NCBI RefSeq assembly: GCF_010183535.1
Contig: NC_071330.1
Span: 9,715,717 to 9,779,716 of the forward strand
Reading direction: 5' to 3'
DNA from: Caenorhabditis remanei
Taxonomy: Eukaryota > Nematoda > Chromadorea > Rhabditida > Rhabditidae
Length of the DNA stretch: 64,000 nt
Shown here: piece by piece, positions 48,497 through 60,814 of the stretch
Layout: every line of letters begins with the position of its first letter
Numbering within the stretch: the first letter of the stretch is position 1
Notes under the pieces: generated by a model
Told to the model about the DNA's origin: nothing
What the model saw: the letters and a program-made list of their open reading frames with translations, nothing else
The model's database searches: none
Translations under genes and position numbers: made by a program

Positions 48497-48910
48497 CAGA
48501 ACCTTAGTGTAATACGGTTTTTCGGCATGTGTCCACCTGAAAAGAGGGAAAGAGAGTGAGAGAAGTTGAGATGAAATGAAATGAAGAACAATGGGAAAAT
48601 TTGAAGAGAAGAGACGAAATAGAGAAATGACGGAGACATTTTTGCGGTTTTTTGGTAATTGGACTACGATGACAACTTGGTATTGTTTGATTTTCACTGA
48701 GAATTCCACCATCAAGGCCTTCTGAAATTGAACAATGTTTCCATTTTTAGAAGCAAGGTGAAAAAAAGGAGATGGAGGAGGAAGAAGCTGCGAAGAAGAA
48801 GAAGTCAAAATAAGGACAACTGTGAGGATCGATCAAACAATTTCATTCAGTTCCGGTTGTGTGCAGACACTTTAAATAAACTAAACTTCATTTGAATATT
48901 CAAAAAAATG

Positions 48911-50145
48911 TTACTGATACTGTTCATCGTGATCATCCCATTCAAACTCTTCCAACTCGTTGAAGCTCGGACAACACGATTTCAGAATTCCAATCAAGCG
49001 TTCATAATCTGGTGTTTCAATCCGTTTAGTGCGTTCCAGAATTTGAGGAAACATTTCGAAGTTACGACCCATTTTTCTGAGAAATTAAAATAATGTGAAC
49101 CTATCAAACTGTTTTTTTTTGAGTACCTCGACTGGAAGTTATTTAACATAAGCCGTTTGGCATTGCACACTTGATCCTGATCCACAATATTTTTCCACGG
49201 AAGTCCTTCAACTAATTCGAGTAAAGAGAAGAAAAGACACCAAATATCATCAACGAATCCTTGTTCTTTTCTTTCGTGTGCCGTCAATGAAACGTATCTT
49301 GTTGTTCCACGAAATGATGCATATGGACGTTCTGGACGAAATGTTCCATCAGAGAAACGGATTTGACGAGCCATTCCGAAATCAACGATGTAGAGAACAC
49401 GTTTATGTTCTCCTATTCCAACACAAATATTCGATGGTTTTATATCTCTGAAATAGGAAAAACTGAATGAGGAGTTTCCTTGAAATTTATCTACCTATGA
49501 ATATATCCAAGCGTATGAATTGTTTTCAGACATTCCAGACATTGTATTCCTACTCTCGAAGTCTGAAAAATCAAAAATAAAATCTTCTATTTTTCCAACT
49601 CTTCTTACAGTTTCAACCGAGAAACTTCGACTTCTCTGAAACTTTCTCAAGTCAGCAATATTCGATCCCAGAAGTTGCATAATAATGAAATTGTAGATGC
49701 CGACTTCTCCACTATAATACTGAAAGACAAGTCATTATTTTCATTCAAACCAAATAAAAACTAACCACTTTCGGAATATGTGATGAATGTGCAAGCTGAA
49801 CAAGAATGTTGAGTTCTAGAACGATTCTTCCAGATTCTGATGATTTCGGCTCTACTTTTACTGCCACAACAAGTTTCGACTCCTGGAATATTTAAACGAT
49901 TATTGTTAGTTTAATTCAAGAACAAACCAAATCAACAGCTCTATAGATCTGTCCAAATCCTCCTCCTCCCACCATTTTTTCCACACGAAACGATCGTTTC
50001 ACTCCAATTATCATTCCGTTTTCTAGAAATGGGGCCGCCGTTTTTCCTCTTTCCGCTGGATAATATTCAGCATTTTTCTGACAGTGCAACTAGAAAAATA
50101 TCGTATGTGAACCCGAGGAATTGATGATTTTCTTACTTGATTCAT
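48911..50145 (-). CDS. CK1/TTBK-like serine/threonine kinase
   Basis: About eight exons, about 320 residues. Starts with MNQ (a three-codon first exon, phase 0). Kinase motifs: a Gly-rich loop (VGGGGFGQIYRA), the ATP lysine in VVAVKVEPK, the HRD motif as YIHRDIKPSN, DFG as VDFGMARQI, and an activation loop with a FRGTTRYVSL sequence in place of APE, the worm-expanded CK1/tau-tubulin-kinase-like signature. It has the KIHTLGYIHRDIKPSN form typical of CK1. C-terminal lobe is short and ends ...DDHDEQYQ. Catalytic residues are intact, so likely active. Many such kinases are male-germline expressed in C. elegans; not known here. Lies 309 bp downstream of the stop of the coiled-coil gene on the same strand (an operon is not implied). 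Confidence 0.88.
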
Positions 50146-50453
50146 TGCTCACAGATGAAAACTTGATCAAGCAACTCAATAAATACTAGAAATGAAATGA
50201 AATTGTTACAATGATAGTTTTTGAACTTTGTAAATGGATTATTTCCCGAGATTTCAGAAAAAGAAATTATAGCCTGATTTCAGAAGATTCTTTCGAGACG
50301 TTCCCACCGACACGGTGAACAAGTATTCGGTTTCAAATAACAGTTCCAAGTTTCTGCGAAAAACCCAAATTTCAAAAATTAAAATTAAACAATTTTATTT
50401 ACTATACTTTAAAAAACTATATTCTTACAATACAAAAGAATCATTCATAAAAA

Positions 50454-52538
50454 CTAATGGGCGATAGAATGATGAGAAGATTGTGTGTCCGAAATACTTT
50501 CCGAACTTGTTGAAACCGCAGTCATCAAATCCGAAAAAACGACGCCGCACTGACGAGCCGAATTCTGAAGAGCAGTCATCAGATGAGTGGCTTGGTTTTC
50601 AGCTGAAAAAAAAAGATGAGTGGAAAGAAAATGAATCAATTTATTTTGTTACTCACCAGCATCTTTAGCAGTATGGAGTGCTTCATCTACCATATCAGAA
50701 AGAGAAACTGATGAAAAATTGAAAGAAGGAATAGAATCTGAACGAGTTCCAGTTGCAGACTGAAGAGTTGATTTTTCATGGATTGATCTCGGTGGACGGG
50801 GAGAAACAGGGCTACTTGATGAATAGGCAGTTTTAGTTGAAGCATTGGCAATCAGATTTCTGTGAGCATCATCGAATGTTTGGTTTGGAATTGAGTTGGA
50901 AGAAACTGAAACATTTTGTCTTCTCAATTTCTCAGTCTACATTAACTCACGTGACGATAAAGTTGAATTTTCCATTGAAGAATCAGGTTGGATACTGTCG
51001 AGCGAATTGGAATTGGATGACCATCCGGAGTAGTTGGAAGCAGAATTCCATGGGCTGCAAGACGTTTTTAATGTCGCACTTTGAGATTATGTATATTTTG
51101 TCTCACCTGCATTCGATAGTCTCATTCGGTCCTTCCACAGCCATTCGAATGCTTGCACTACGCAGTTCTCCTTCCAAATCATTCAAGTTCGAATCGTAGA
51201 TACTTGAATTTTTCAAATCGGATAAACCGTTTTCATATACATTCAAATCCAAAACATCATCTCTACTGTCAATCGTTGATACACTATTCCAGTTATCACT
51301 ATCGAAAGATACTGTAGACTGATTCTCTTCCCAATTGTTCATCACGCTCAACAAATGACGAACTATCAATTCACATTTCTTTTTCTTTTCGAAAGTTGCA
51401 TCCTTCTCTATCTTTTTGATGGTATACTCAAAGTCGGCACGTTCATTTTCATCAAATGGAAATGAATGAAGTAAACTTTTGATACTAGAAAGTGCAGCTT
51501 CGAGACGTTTTTCCTCTTGTACAGAAGCAGGAAATCGAACGGAGCTCGCTTTGTTTGTCGGCAAATTCTGACGAATTCTGGCCAAAAGTCTCTCATTCTC
51601 CGAAATCATTGTACCAGTTGCCTGGTTCTCCTTGTAAAATTCCTCGTTGTTCCCAACAAACTTTTCTACTTTTGCTTTCGTTTCATACAGTTTGATGGTC
51701 TGAAAACACAAGTTAAACTGTAATTTAGATACATTCAACCTCATTTACAGGGTCCAAAAGATCCGAGGTTTTCTTATCGAAATCAGCAAATACTTCCTCT
51801 CCTGATTCCTTCAAATATGCCATTCGATCATTGCAATTCTTTAATTTTCTCCCCCCTTCTTTCGAAATTTGGTCAAGAGCAACATTCTGCTTTCGGGTGA
51901 ACTCAGAAAACTGATTAATCGAACGGTTCAGTGGCTGAAATGAGCGTTTTCGAAAAAAAAATAATACTCTCAAACCGTTTCCAACTCATCAAGGGCTTGC
52001 TTCTGGAGACTCAAGCATTGATTTTCCTCTCGAGTTTCCGTTGGTTCAATCAGGGAATCTGCCAAATTCTCCAATGAAATCATACGATTTCCAATGATTG
52101 ACGAATCGCTTCTATTGGAATCATACTGCCAATCGCTCAAATTGTTCAATTTCGCTGATTTCAAAGAATGAGTTGATGGAGTAATTGTAGATCCATCGAG
52201 TGTATTTGAAGAAGATTCAAACGTTTTTGGAGCAGATGGAATCGAAGTGACAGTCGAATTACTACTCATGGAAGAGTCCGTTTTATTCAAAGAATTTACC
52301 TTTTTCCAATAATGATTCAGGTTACTCGACATACTGTTAGTGGTGACAAACGATTCAGAATGACTTATTTTCTCTCTGAAACAAAAATATGTGAGATGTC
52401 TGAAATCAAACGGTCTTACTCTTTCATATCTCCAGCATCCACGTATTCAGAAAGAGTGGTACGAAGAGGAGTGAAACTTGAAAGCATTTGATGAGATTCG
52501 AATTTCATGCGAGGTCCGTAATTGTAATTGTTGCTCAT
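50454..52538 (-). CDS. Ser/Asn-rich coiled-coil protein of unknown function
   Basis: Multi-exon; about 570 residues. First exon 52538-52420 (MSNNYNYGPRMKFES), then a Ser/Thr/Asn-rich N-terminal half with repeated SSNS/SNST stretches, a central helical coiled coil (LKNCNDRMAYLKESGEEVFADFDKKT; ETKAKVEKFVGNNEEFYKENQ; LLARIRQNLPTNK; KKIEKDATFEKKKKC, about 51350-51950) and a Ser-rich C-terminal segment with AENQATHLMTALQNSARQCG and a final SHHSIAH. No catalytic domain. Possibly a scaffold or cytoskeletal protein. I do not recognise the family. Confidence 0.6.
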
Positions 52539-55500
52539 CGTTCGAAGTGTATCAACAAAAAGCCTTTTTAGAATGCTATTTCTGTTGCGACAGAGTAATT
52601 GAGAACTGAAGACAAACGAAGAAAAGCCAACAGAAATTGTTTTTTTCGATTTAAAAACTTAGGTTTTTGGATTTCTGGGTTTCTGGGATTTTGGAATGGT
52701 CAACGTGGAAATTTGATTTTTTATTTTTTGTAACGTGGTGAATATTGTGGCGTGGAAATATAACTGCAGTTTTCCCGTTTTCGTTCACGTTAATAATGTT
52801 TTTGCATAAGACTTTCTGACAGAAGAAAAGTCGAATTTGATTATAAAAATCATAGCTGTTCTTGGATTTTTGATACAAATGAAGCAATCTCTGTCACAGA
52901 ATATTCATAATTCGTTTATCCCGTTTTCTCTTAATTCCTGAATTCAGACGATTCGTTTTCTTCTATTTCTCTTATCTCGTTTCATTCTTTCCCACATGTT
53001 TCGCTGTTTTGTTTGCTTTCAAATTTGCATACTGAACAAATAGTTAGGCAAAAGGTAGGAAGAAGACGGAGTGGAAATTGAATGAACGAGATACAATCCG
53101 CTTGGTCTCCGAGCGGAGAACCTCATGGCGCTCCCAGGTAAATACTGAATAGAATGAAGAAGAAGAAGCTCAAATGACGAGAGAGTGCTCTCATTATAAT
53201 TGGAATACTATTTCGTAATGTTTCATTCATTTTGTATCAAATGTTTACTTCCATTTTGATCGATGAATCTTGAGGGAAGCCGTTTTCATTAAGCAGTTAA
53301 TCTGATCTTTTTTGAAATGGGTCTTAAGAACCCTGAATGTGAACGAAGAAATCAAGCACTACTTCCCCTATTCTGAATTTCCGCCATCCCCGACGCATAT
53401 TCGTTTTAGGTTACTGTAGTCACATGCAGAACAGTTTACTGTAGGTATACTTTGTGAGTTCATCTATACAATGTTGTAGTGTGACTACAGTCATCATCAT
53501 ATGAAATTCTGCGATTGGAATATCTTGAGAACAATGTTCGTCTTTGATAAAGATATCTTAACGTTCTACCAGACGATATACGTGTCCCGTTTCCTACTTT
53601 TTAAGAAAAATGTTATTTTCCTGGACCTACATATCAAATGAATTATCAAAAATCGTTCTACAAATAGACCTCACAACAAACTTCCACGTCACCGCTTGTT
53701 ATCTTTTCCCCATTTCCCAAATTGCTCGTTTCTCATTTCTATTCTCGTCTTCTTCATATTATTATTCCAATCATAAAACTATTTCCTGTCTCTTTCTCTG
53801 CCTCTTGTTCTTTTTATTCCCTTCTCCATCGCTCTTTATCACTGTTATCACCACTCCTCTCCGCTTCACTCCGCGTCCGAAAACCATTCAGTAAAAAAAT
53901 CAAAAAGAGGAAAGAAGAGAGATTTCAGTCTTTTTCGGCTCTATAATCTCGTTATCATTCTTATCGTTTTCATTTTTTCTCTCCGATTGTCCATCTTGAT
54001 TTAAGTAAGTGTTGCATATATATTTTACAACTTATGAAGATGATTCACTCATATTCTCTCTTCAATACGTGGGAGTTCTTCTGAAGATGACTCATTTTCA
54101 ATCTATAATATCTTTTGAAATCATATTGAGAGATGGTACATGGTCGGTTACATTCTTGACTCATACACATACATTTACATTTTCAAAAACTTCTTTTAGA
54201 AGACGGCTCTCTCGATTCCTTCCATTGTTTTTAACATAAGATATATGTAAAAGACTTTCTTGAACCCCATTTTTCCAATTTAAAGTTTAAAATCATCTGG
54301 CAATTGTGAGATTGTGAGTGTAGATAACGGGATAACAATGAATTAATTTTCGTTTGCCAAGTTTATTTGTTCTGTAGATTTTCAAAAATCATAGAAACTT
54401 GTTCCATAGATTCTGAAAGCGAACATTTAGAGCTTTACTGGATTTCCAAGTACGGCTTGAATCAGTTGGTAATCACTTCAAAGCTAAAAGAAAGGGGTTT
54501 GATATAAATTCGAATACTTCAATAATTTGACTTTATTCCATCCAACTCAGTCAAATCAGTTTGAAAACTGAAAGTATTCTAACAAAATCGTTGTTTTTTC
54601 CAACCACTTCCATTCACAGACTGAAAAGCTCAACAATACTGATAAAAGTTTGATTTTGTTCCTGTTTACAAAATGATTTTTGTTTGATCACCTCTCCATC
54701 TTATTCAGTTTCTCCAACTTTTTTCTCGGTCTAAAAATCTTTGAATTCATTGAAAATGTTGTTGTGTTTTCCTTCTTCTTCTTCTTCTTCTTCTTCTCCG
54801 CTTGAATGTTTCTCGGCTGTTTCTGAAAGCAAACACTGTAAGAGACCAAGAGAAACAGTGTACAAGACTGAGAGAGTTTCTATAGAAAAAGTGAAACACA
54901 ACAAATATTACGAATTTCGCATGGCGGTTGAGAGGAAAGAAGACTCCGGGAATGGTGAGGTAAAGTCTGGTCGATGTATGTGTATGCACATGAGAATACG
55001 CATGACTCATACCCACCACCCGTACAATATATGAGTGAGCTGTTGCTTTTGTGCTTTTTCAGGCTCTTTTCATTTCTTTGTTTTTGTTTTCTCTCGGGTT
55101 CTTCGTCTTATCCTTTTCATTCATAATTCGAAGAGTTCACTTGATGCAACTCGTCTTCTTTTCCATCGACACTCGCAGAGGATTCCAACCTTTTTTCATC
55201 AAAGAGTACTGTATTTTTATTCAAGTTTCAATCTACCTCAACATAATTCAGAGGCTTACAAATCTGAACCTTCTTTAGAAAAGACCAAGAGTCTCATAGA
55301 TCTCTTTTCTTGATATGATACGTCATAATCATAGATGTTTCCTCCACTCCTTTACATACTTCTTTTCGCACTGAAACAGTATTGATGAGTTCTCTCTTTC
55401 CCTTTCTCTCCGAAAGCACATAGCGTAACCGATGATCCAGTTGTATGTTCTATTTACTTTTAATGTTTCACTAATGAAGTGCTCCCGTTTTCGTCACCGA

Positions 55501-55692
55501 TCATTGCCGAACGGAATCATACGAAAGTGAACGAGAGAGTGACTCATGTGATTCTTTCCTCGCTTTTCTTATTACAGTGAATACTCTAAACTCAATAAAT
55601 TTCAGATTCTCCATAGTCATTGGGGCTATGATTTTCTCGCCCGGCTGAAAAATAAAGAAGAAGAAGAAGAAGTTTATAATTATTTTCATTCA
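52539..55692. other. Long spacer between the coiled-coil gene and the four-TM gene
   Basis: 3.1 kb, AT-rich. Contains (TTC)n at 54772-54797 and the probable promoters of both neighbours. Short open frames at 54756-55034 and 55035-55313 lack domains. Nothing else supported. Confidence 0.4.
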
Positions 55693-58600
55693 ATGGGAAT
55701 AACAGCATGTTGCTGCTGCAGCAGCAAAGATGCTGCAATTACAATTGGAATATGGTCACTTGTAAGTTCGAATATGGTCACCCAAATTCTGATTTGCTCT
55801 GCACAGCTTGCTGTTTTCGTGAACATAATTGAAGGAATTTTTATTCGTTCCTTCCAGATTGAGTAAAATATTAAAATGAACCTAGAAACGGTTTGATTTT
55901 GTTGCTTCAGCTAGTTTTAGATCTAAATGTTTATAGATATTGAATTTAGAGATTCTAGCTATCGAGAAAGATTATAGTTTGAAGAAAAGCACTTCCCTAG
56001 AAAAGGTTTAAAGAAGATGAGAAATGAAAAATTTATATTTCCAGTTAATATTGAGGCTGTCCTCGTTTTTAACATTGGATGTCTTGCGTGAAAGTTTGAT
56101 CTACTAGATTAGTTATAGTTCAATCGATTATCTGAATATTCTAGGTGTATTCACTGGCGTCACTTCTCCTGTTCGGGTGGCAAACAGGCGTTCTCAATCA
56201 TTGTCGTGCCGTCACAATGGCTCAATCCAATTTACAATGTGAATGGGATTGTCCATGTGTTGGTGCTTCAACTAAACGTACCGCTGCAATTATCGAAGGC
56301 AAGTTTCGTTGAAAAAGTAGAAACGAAAAGAAAAAAATAAAGTATTCGTCGCGCATTGCCTGTTTGCCACCCCATAGAGATCCCTAGTTTTCGTGTGTTT
56401 CTTTGAGTTTTATTTATTTCGAAACCTGCTTTCCAGGTATCATCGATAGCTCAATTAGGAATTATGGGGTGGCAAATGGCAGCAATCAAATACGAAAGAG
56501 ATCGAGCAGCGAACACTTTGTTACCAAATTACAATACGTATGGAAGATTTGATATTCCTTCGTATTTCGAAAGTTATTGGCAGAGTCCAGAAGAGAGATA
56601 TTACACAGGTTTGTGAAAATTACAGATGATAAAAACTCAAGATTTAATGATCCGAACAATCTAAACAAGTCGTTTACAGGGCTGTTCGTAATCCAAGTCC
56701 TCTGCTTGATCTCTGCATTTTTCCTTGTTTTCGCAGCAGCTGCCATGATATATGGAGTCCATACATGGTCAAAATACCTGGTCTGGCCATGGTTCCCATG
56801 TATGATCTCTTCGATTCTTGCCACGTTGGCATACTGTATCATGTGGTGGTGTGGAGATGTTAGAGATTATTGGTTAGCAATTACAATAATTGAGATAATT
56901 GTAGTCTTTATTAATGTAAGTTTCTCTTTTTGCTTGAAAGTTTCAAAAAAAAATCTCCAGATATACTGCGTGGTTGTTGTAATGATGTATTATCGACGAA
57001 TCAATGCAACAACTGATGAATACGAAGGAAAAGATAGGAGAGGAGTACGGTATAAGATCAATCGAAATGGAAATAGTCGAAGAGATCTTCTTGATTCTTA
57101 TGGTTAGTTTCAAACACACTCTAGATTCCTCTGCTCTTTGGAAATGCATTGAATATATATTTTACTCTAATTATTTTTCAGAACAAGGAGTTCATCGCAG
57201 TCCGCCAATGAAGTACAAACGTAGGTTACCGTCTCGATCGACTCTCAACTTTTGAGTTATTAATTTGCAGCTCTTGCCCAACCATATCCTGTCTATCCAA
57301 GTTATTCTCGTGCAGGAGTTCCACAAACTCCAATTCCGTTACATCCAACACAAATCAATACTCCATATCCAATTGATCCGTTGGAAGTTCAATTCCAAAT
57401 GGAACCAATTGTGAAAAATATTCGAGAATTGGAGGAAGATCCAGTTGGTTCCTGGGTTCGAGATCAACAATCAATTGGTTTGTTTTTCTTTTTTCAGTTT
57501 TGATTCTTTGATTTCTTTTCTCCCTCTTCTAACTGCATGCTCTCTCAGTTTCGAACGGTTTCTCATTTTCAGCGTTGCTTTCAGACCGGGGTCATGAAGC
57601 AAGAAGTGAACCAATTACTGTGAGTAAACAAGTTCATCCAACAACTCTTCAGGTATGAACAAACTCGAAATGGATTCATAACGAAAGAAAATACTTTCAG
57701 CATTCTCGATCAGTTCCATCGCTGCACGGAGGAACTCTTGTCTCTCACAGAGATTGTGAGCATCGAGACGACAAACACAGGTATCATTCTTATCTCATCT
57801 ATTTCTTATGTTCTCTATGCTTCAGATCATCTTCCCGACGTCGTAAATCTAGAAGCCGCCATGAATACGATGGATATTCATCTGAATCAGATCCATCTGA
57901 TTTCACTCGACAACATCGTCACCGTTCGAGTAGCAAGAAAAGGCATCGCAGTCGTTCGAGATTCGATGAATCAGTGACAAATTATGATTCTGAATTAGAA
58001 AGAGAACGAGAGAGAAGAAGATCGAAGAGACACAGACATGGAGGAAGTCAGAGAAGTTCTTCGAGAAGACAGCGTGATGATCGAGGAGGTGGCAGAGAAC
58101 GAGAGAAAGAGAGAGATCGTGATAGAGACAGGGAGAGGAGGGATCGTGATAAAGAGAGAGACGACAGAGAAAGAGATAATCGAGAAAATGAAAGAAGACG
58201 AAGAGATCATCGAGATGATCGAGAAAGTGAAGTTCCAAGAAGAAGAGAGGGCGATAGAAGAAGCCGTCATCCAGATTCTCTTGAGAATTCAGGAGGATCA
58301 CAAGAAATGACATTTCCACTTTCCGGAGGGATCACAATCCCACAACATATTGTAATTCCACCATCTTCCGGAGAAAGAGGTCCAAATGGAGAACCAGTTC
58401 CACAAAAATATCAAATCAATTCGGAGATTACAATAAATTATGATCATAATGGACGTCCGGTTGTGAATCCACGAGAACCACAACCGACGATCGAAGAACC
58501 ATTTAGAAGACGTCAACCTGTAAGTTTCGACACTTTTTATCCAGCTTATTCTGAAATATTTAGATAATTTGAATAAACTTCTTGGTCCAAATTTAAACTT

Positions 58601-58719
58601 CCAATAATTTGTGTAGCATTAGATAAATCTTCAAAAAACTTGATTATTCGTCCAATCAAATTGTCTACAGTAACCTCATTAATTCTTTTTTTCAGCTGCC
58701 AATCCAATCAACGTTCTAA
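55693..58719 (+). CDS. Four-pass membrane protein with long Arg/Glu/Asp-rich tail
   Basis: Start MGITACCCCSSKDAA (cysteine run, possible palmitoylation), first segment from 55693-55761, then 56145 on. About four hydrophobic segments (ITIGIWSLVYSLASLLLFGW; AQLGIMGWQ...; LFVIQVLCLISAFFLVFAAAAMIYGV; ISSILATLAYCIMWW; WLAITIIEIIVVFINIYCVVVVMMYY), separated by short loops with an NxT glycosylation candidate. After about residue 240 comes a long tail: proline-rich (PYPVYPSYSRAGVPQTP...), then RDRDRERRDRDKERD-type mixed charge and an RE/RD-rich stretch at about 57968-58290, ending QSTF. Ends TAA 58717-58719. No family recognised; the mixed-charge tail resembles RNA-processing (RD/RE) proteins but sits on a membrane protein. 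The exon 2-3 junction is ambiguous (see findings). Introns otherwise consensus. Confidence 0.7.
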
Positions 58720-59015
58720 ACGAATCAAGATCTCTATAGATTCCGTCATCTTTTCCATTTAAACCTTTTTTTTTTAATCTAGAAATATTGAAATTAATTG
58801 TAAATACCTCATAATTATACAGCACGTTCAATAGGCCGGTTCTATTCATTCGCTTCCAAAGTACATCTTCTTTTAACTCAAGAATTCCAAGCTTTTCTCA
58901 CGCAATTTTCAATTCATTTTTCATGACTTTCCCTCCTTTTCTCTATACATATGTGGTCTTATCTCACTTTAATAAATGATTTCATTCAACAACAGAAAAA
59001 GAAAACTCAAATTTA

Positions 59016-60814
59016 TTATTCCAATTCGAGAATTACACTGGGAGGACAATCGAAATTCATATTCATAACTACCTCGGTTTGAACTATCTGAAAATTGAAA
59101 ACATTTCAGAGGAACAAGTATTAAAATCCTCATACCCATCTATATGTCAACGCCTTCATCGCATTTTTGATCCGTCTACTTTCAAACTTCAAAAATGCAA
59201 ATTCATGCTCATCCAGTTTTTTATATGGACCTTGAACCACTGAAAAATTGAATGAACCATTAGAATATCCCACATGAAAACCTACATCCTGGGCAGTTAT
59301 AATGTCGTAGAATAGTCTCATTTTTCAAATGGGCATCTCTGAAAATCAGATTCAGATAATTACTGATATTTAAATTCCTGAATCTTACATATTATCCACA
59401 ATAACATAACTATCATATTTCGAGAATGATACTTCACTCATATCGTTGAATTCCATCTGAATGAAGTAAATTTAAATTCTTATTTAAAGGATCACCCACT
59501 TCAACTTCATATTCTTTCGTTAGAAAAATCATACAGGAAACAGAAGCGAGCATGATTGCAAGTAGAAGAAGTGATGGAAATACGAATTGAATAACCAGTT
59601 CTAGAGGTGGTATTGATCGGAAACGATAACGAGTTGGGTCTGTTGAGTATGTGAACTCTCCGGTTTCAACTGAAAATATGAAAATGAGATAATTACAAAT
59701 TTAATTTTTTTAAATGTCTCTTGTTCTTCACTAAGTATTATTCCTTGCTTGTCCCGGCGGGGACTGGGCCGAGCCCGGCAGCAGTGCAACCCCGGGACGA
59801 CCCTTAGAAAGTCGGAGCAAGCCCTTTCCTAGTTTCCAAAAATCATATAACCTTTATTACACTCATTCGATTGTATACAGTAGGTTAATACGATAAGAGC
59901 AGATAATACACTTTGATCTTAGCTAATAAGCCGAAGAAGCGATAAGGACGAGAAAAGGTGTCGGGCTTAGGATAAACCTTTGTACGGACAAAAACCGGGA
60001 TCACGACAAGCACTATTATAAGAAAAAAGCTGGCGAAGAGCATGTTTTTTTTAATTCTGATTTTCCGTGGCGGAGCAGAAACTCCGGTAAATTATCTAAC
60101 GGGAAACCATAAAACTTACACTGAATGAGTTCATCTTCGAATGCACGCCTTCTGATAATATCCACGTCTCTTGGACATCCAGGCCTGATATGAGAAATCA
60201 AATTAGTTTTTCTCACTAATTCCTTTCTTTCCTTTTTCTTCTTTTTCGGTGTATTTATTGGTTTTTTAACTTCTTCCGCCACTTCATTCATTCCCATTAC
60301 TCTACTATTCTTATCAGGTGCAACATCTGGAGTTGGTGTTATAGTTGGTTTTTTTCCATCTTCATTTGACCCATTTTTGGCAGTATCAATTGGAGTTGCA
60401 GAAGGTGTTTGATTCGTTTTTGTTGATGGTAATGCTGATTTTGCCTTCTTTTTCTGAGCATTCGGTGCTGGAGACCTTGCAGAATTCGCAGTTGGTGGCA
60501 TCTCTTCGACTTCTTTTGATCCCTCTTTCGTTGCTTTTTCTTTCGTTCCTTTCCCATTGACATGTATAGATTTTGATTTTTTGAAGTTATTTTCGTCTAC
60601 ATTTCTCCTTGAAGAAGGTATTTTTTCAGCTGTTTTCAATTTTGATTTATTCTTTCTTCGAGAATCTTTTGAACTTTTTTCTTTATCACTTTCTTGTTGT
60701 GTCGGTTGCTCTTTTTCGTCCAATAGTTTCATTTTCTGAGAAAAATCTCACATTTTCAGTCAAAAATCCACCGAAACTAACATTTTCTTTACTCGACTTC
60801 TCTTCGGCACTCAT
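59016..60814 (-). CDS. Lys-rich single-pass membrane protein of unknown function
   Basis: Eight exons (first 60814-60782, then 60735-60120, 59669-59500, 59456-59389, 59338-59286, 59239-59136, 59087-59016), 371 residues; all phases fit (the large exon ends at the perfect donor T|GTAAGTTTT, phase 1). The N-terminal two-thirds is Lys/Ser/Pro/Glu-rich low complexity (KSSKDSRRKNKSKLK; KKKKKERKELVRK), then a conserved-looking patch HIRPGCPRDVDIIRRRAFEDELIQ, one hydrophobic segment (ELVIQFVFPSLLLLAIMLASVSCMIFL) and a C-terminal domain with LKNETIL and FDCPPSVILELE. Cytosolic basic tail and lumenal/extracellular C-terminus likely. Nothing recognised. The intron 59670-60119 carries the U2-like gene on the same strand. 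Convergent with the four-TM gene (297 bp between stops). Confidence 0.72.
59743..59943 (-). ncRNA. U2 snRNA-like gene, divergent copy
   Basis: Minus strand, 5' end at about 59943 (ATCGCTTCTTCGGCTTATTA), 3' end near 59743. About 200 nt. Recognisable: the U6-pairing 5' element, the branch-point region, the Sm site (GATTTTTGG), stem-loop III and the 3' terminal GC-rich stem-loop IV (GGGCTCGGCCCAGTCCCCG). Differences from the U2 consensus I recall: the branch-point-pairing hexamer GTAGTA reads GTATTA, an A replaces C in stem IIb, the stem III region is shortened. Sits in an intron of the membrane-protein gene on the same strand. Either a divergent functional variant or a pseudogene; the upstream promoter element was not recognised. 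Confidence 0.8.

Noticed and set aside
54741..55313. Plus-strand frames starting with a poly-Ser run
   Set aside because: The Ser run is a (TTC)n microsatellite; the rest has no recognisable feature.
57974..58310. Alternative frames over the RE/RD-rich tail of the four-TM gene
   Set aside because: Shifted readings of GAGA-rich coding repeats; the chosen frame continues from the TM exons.
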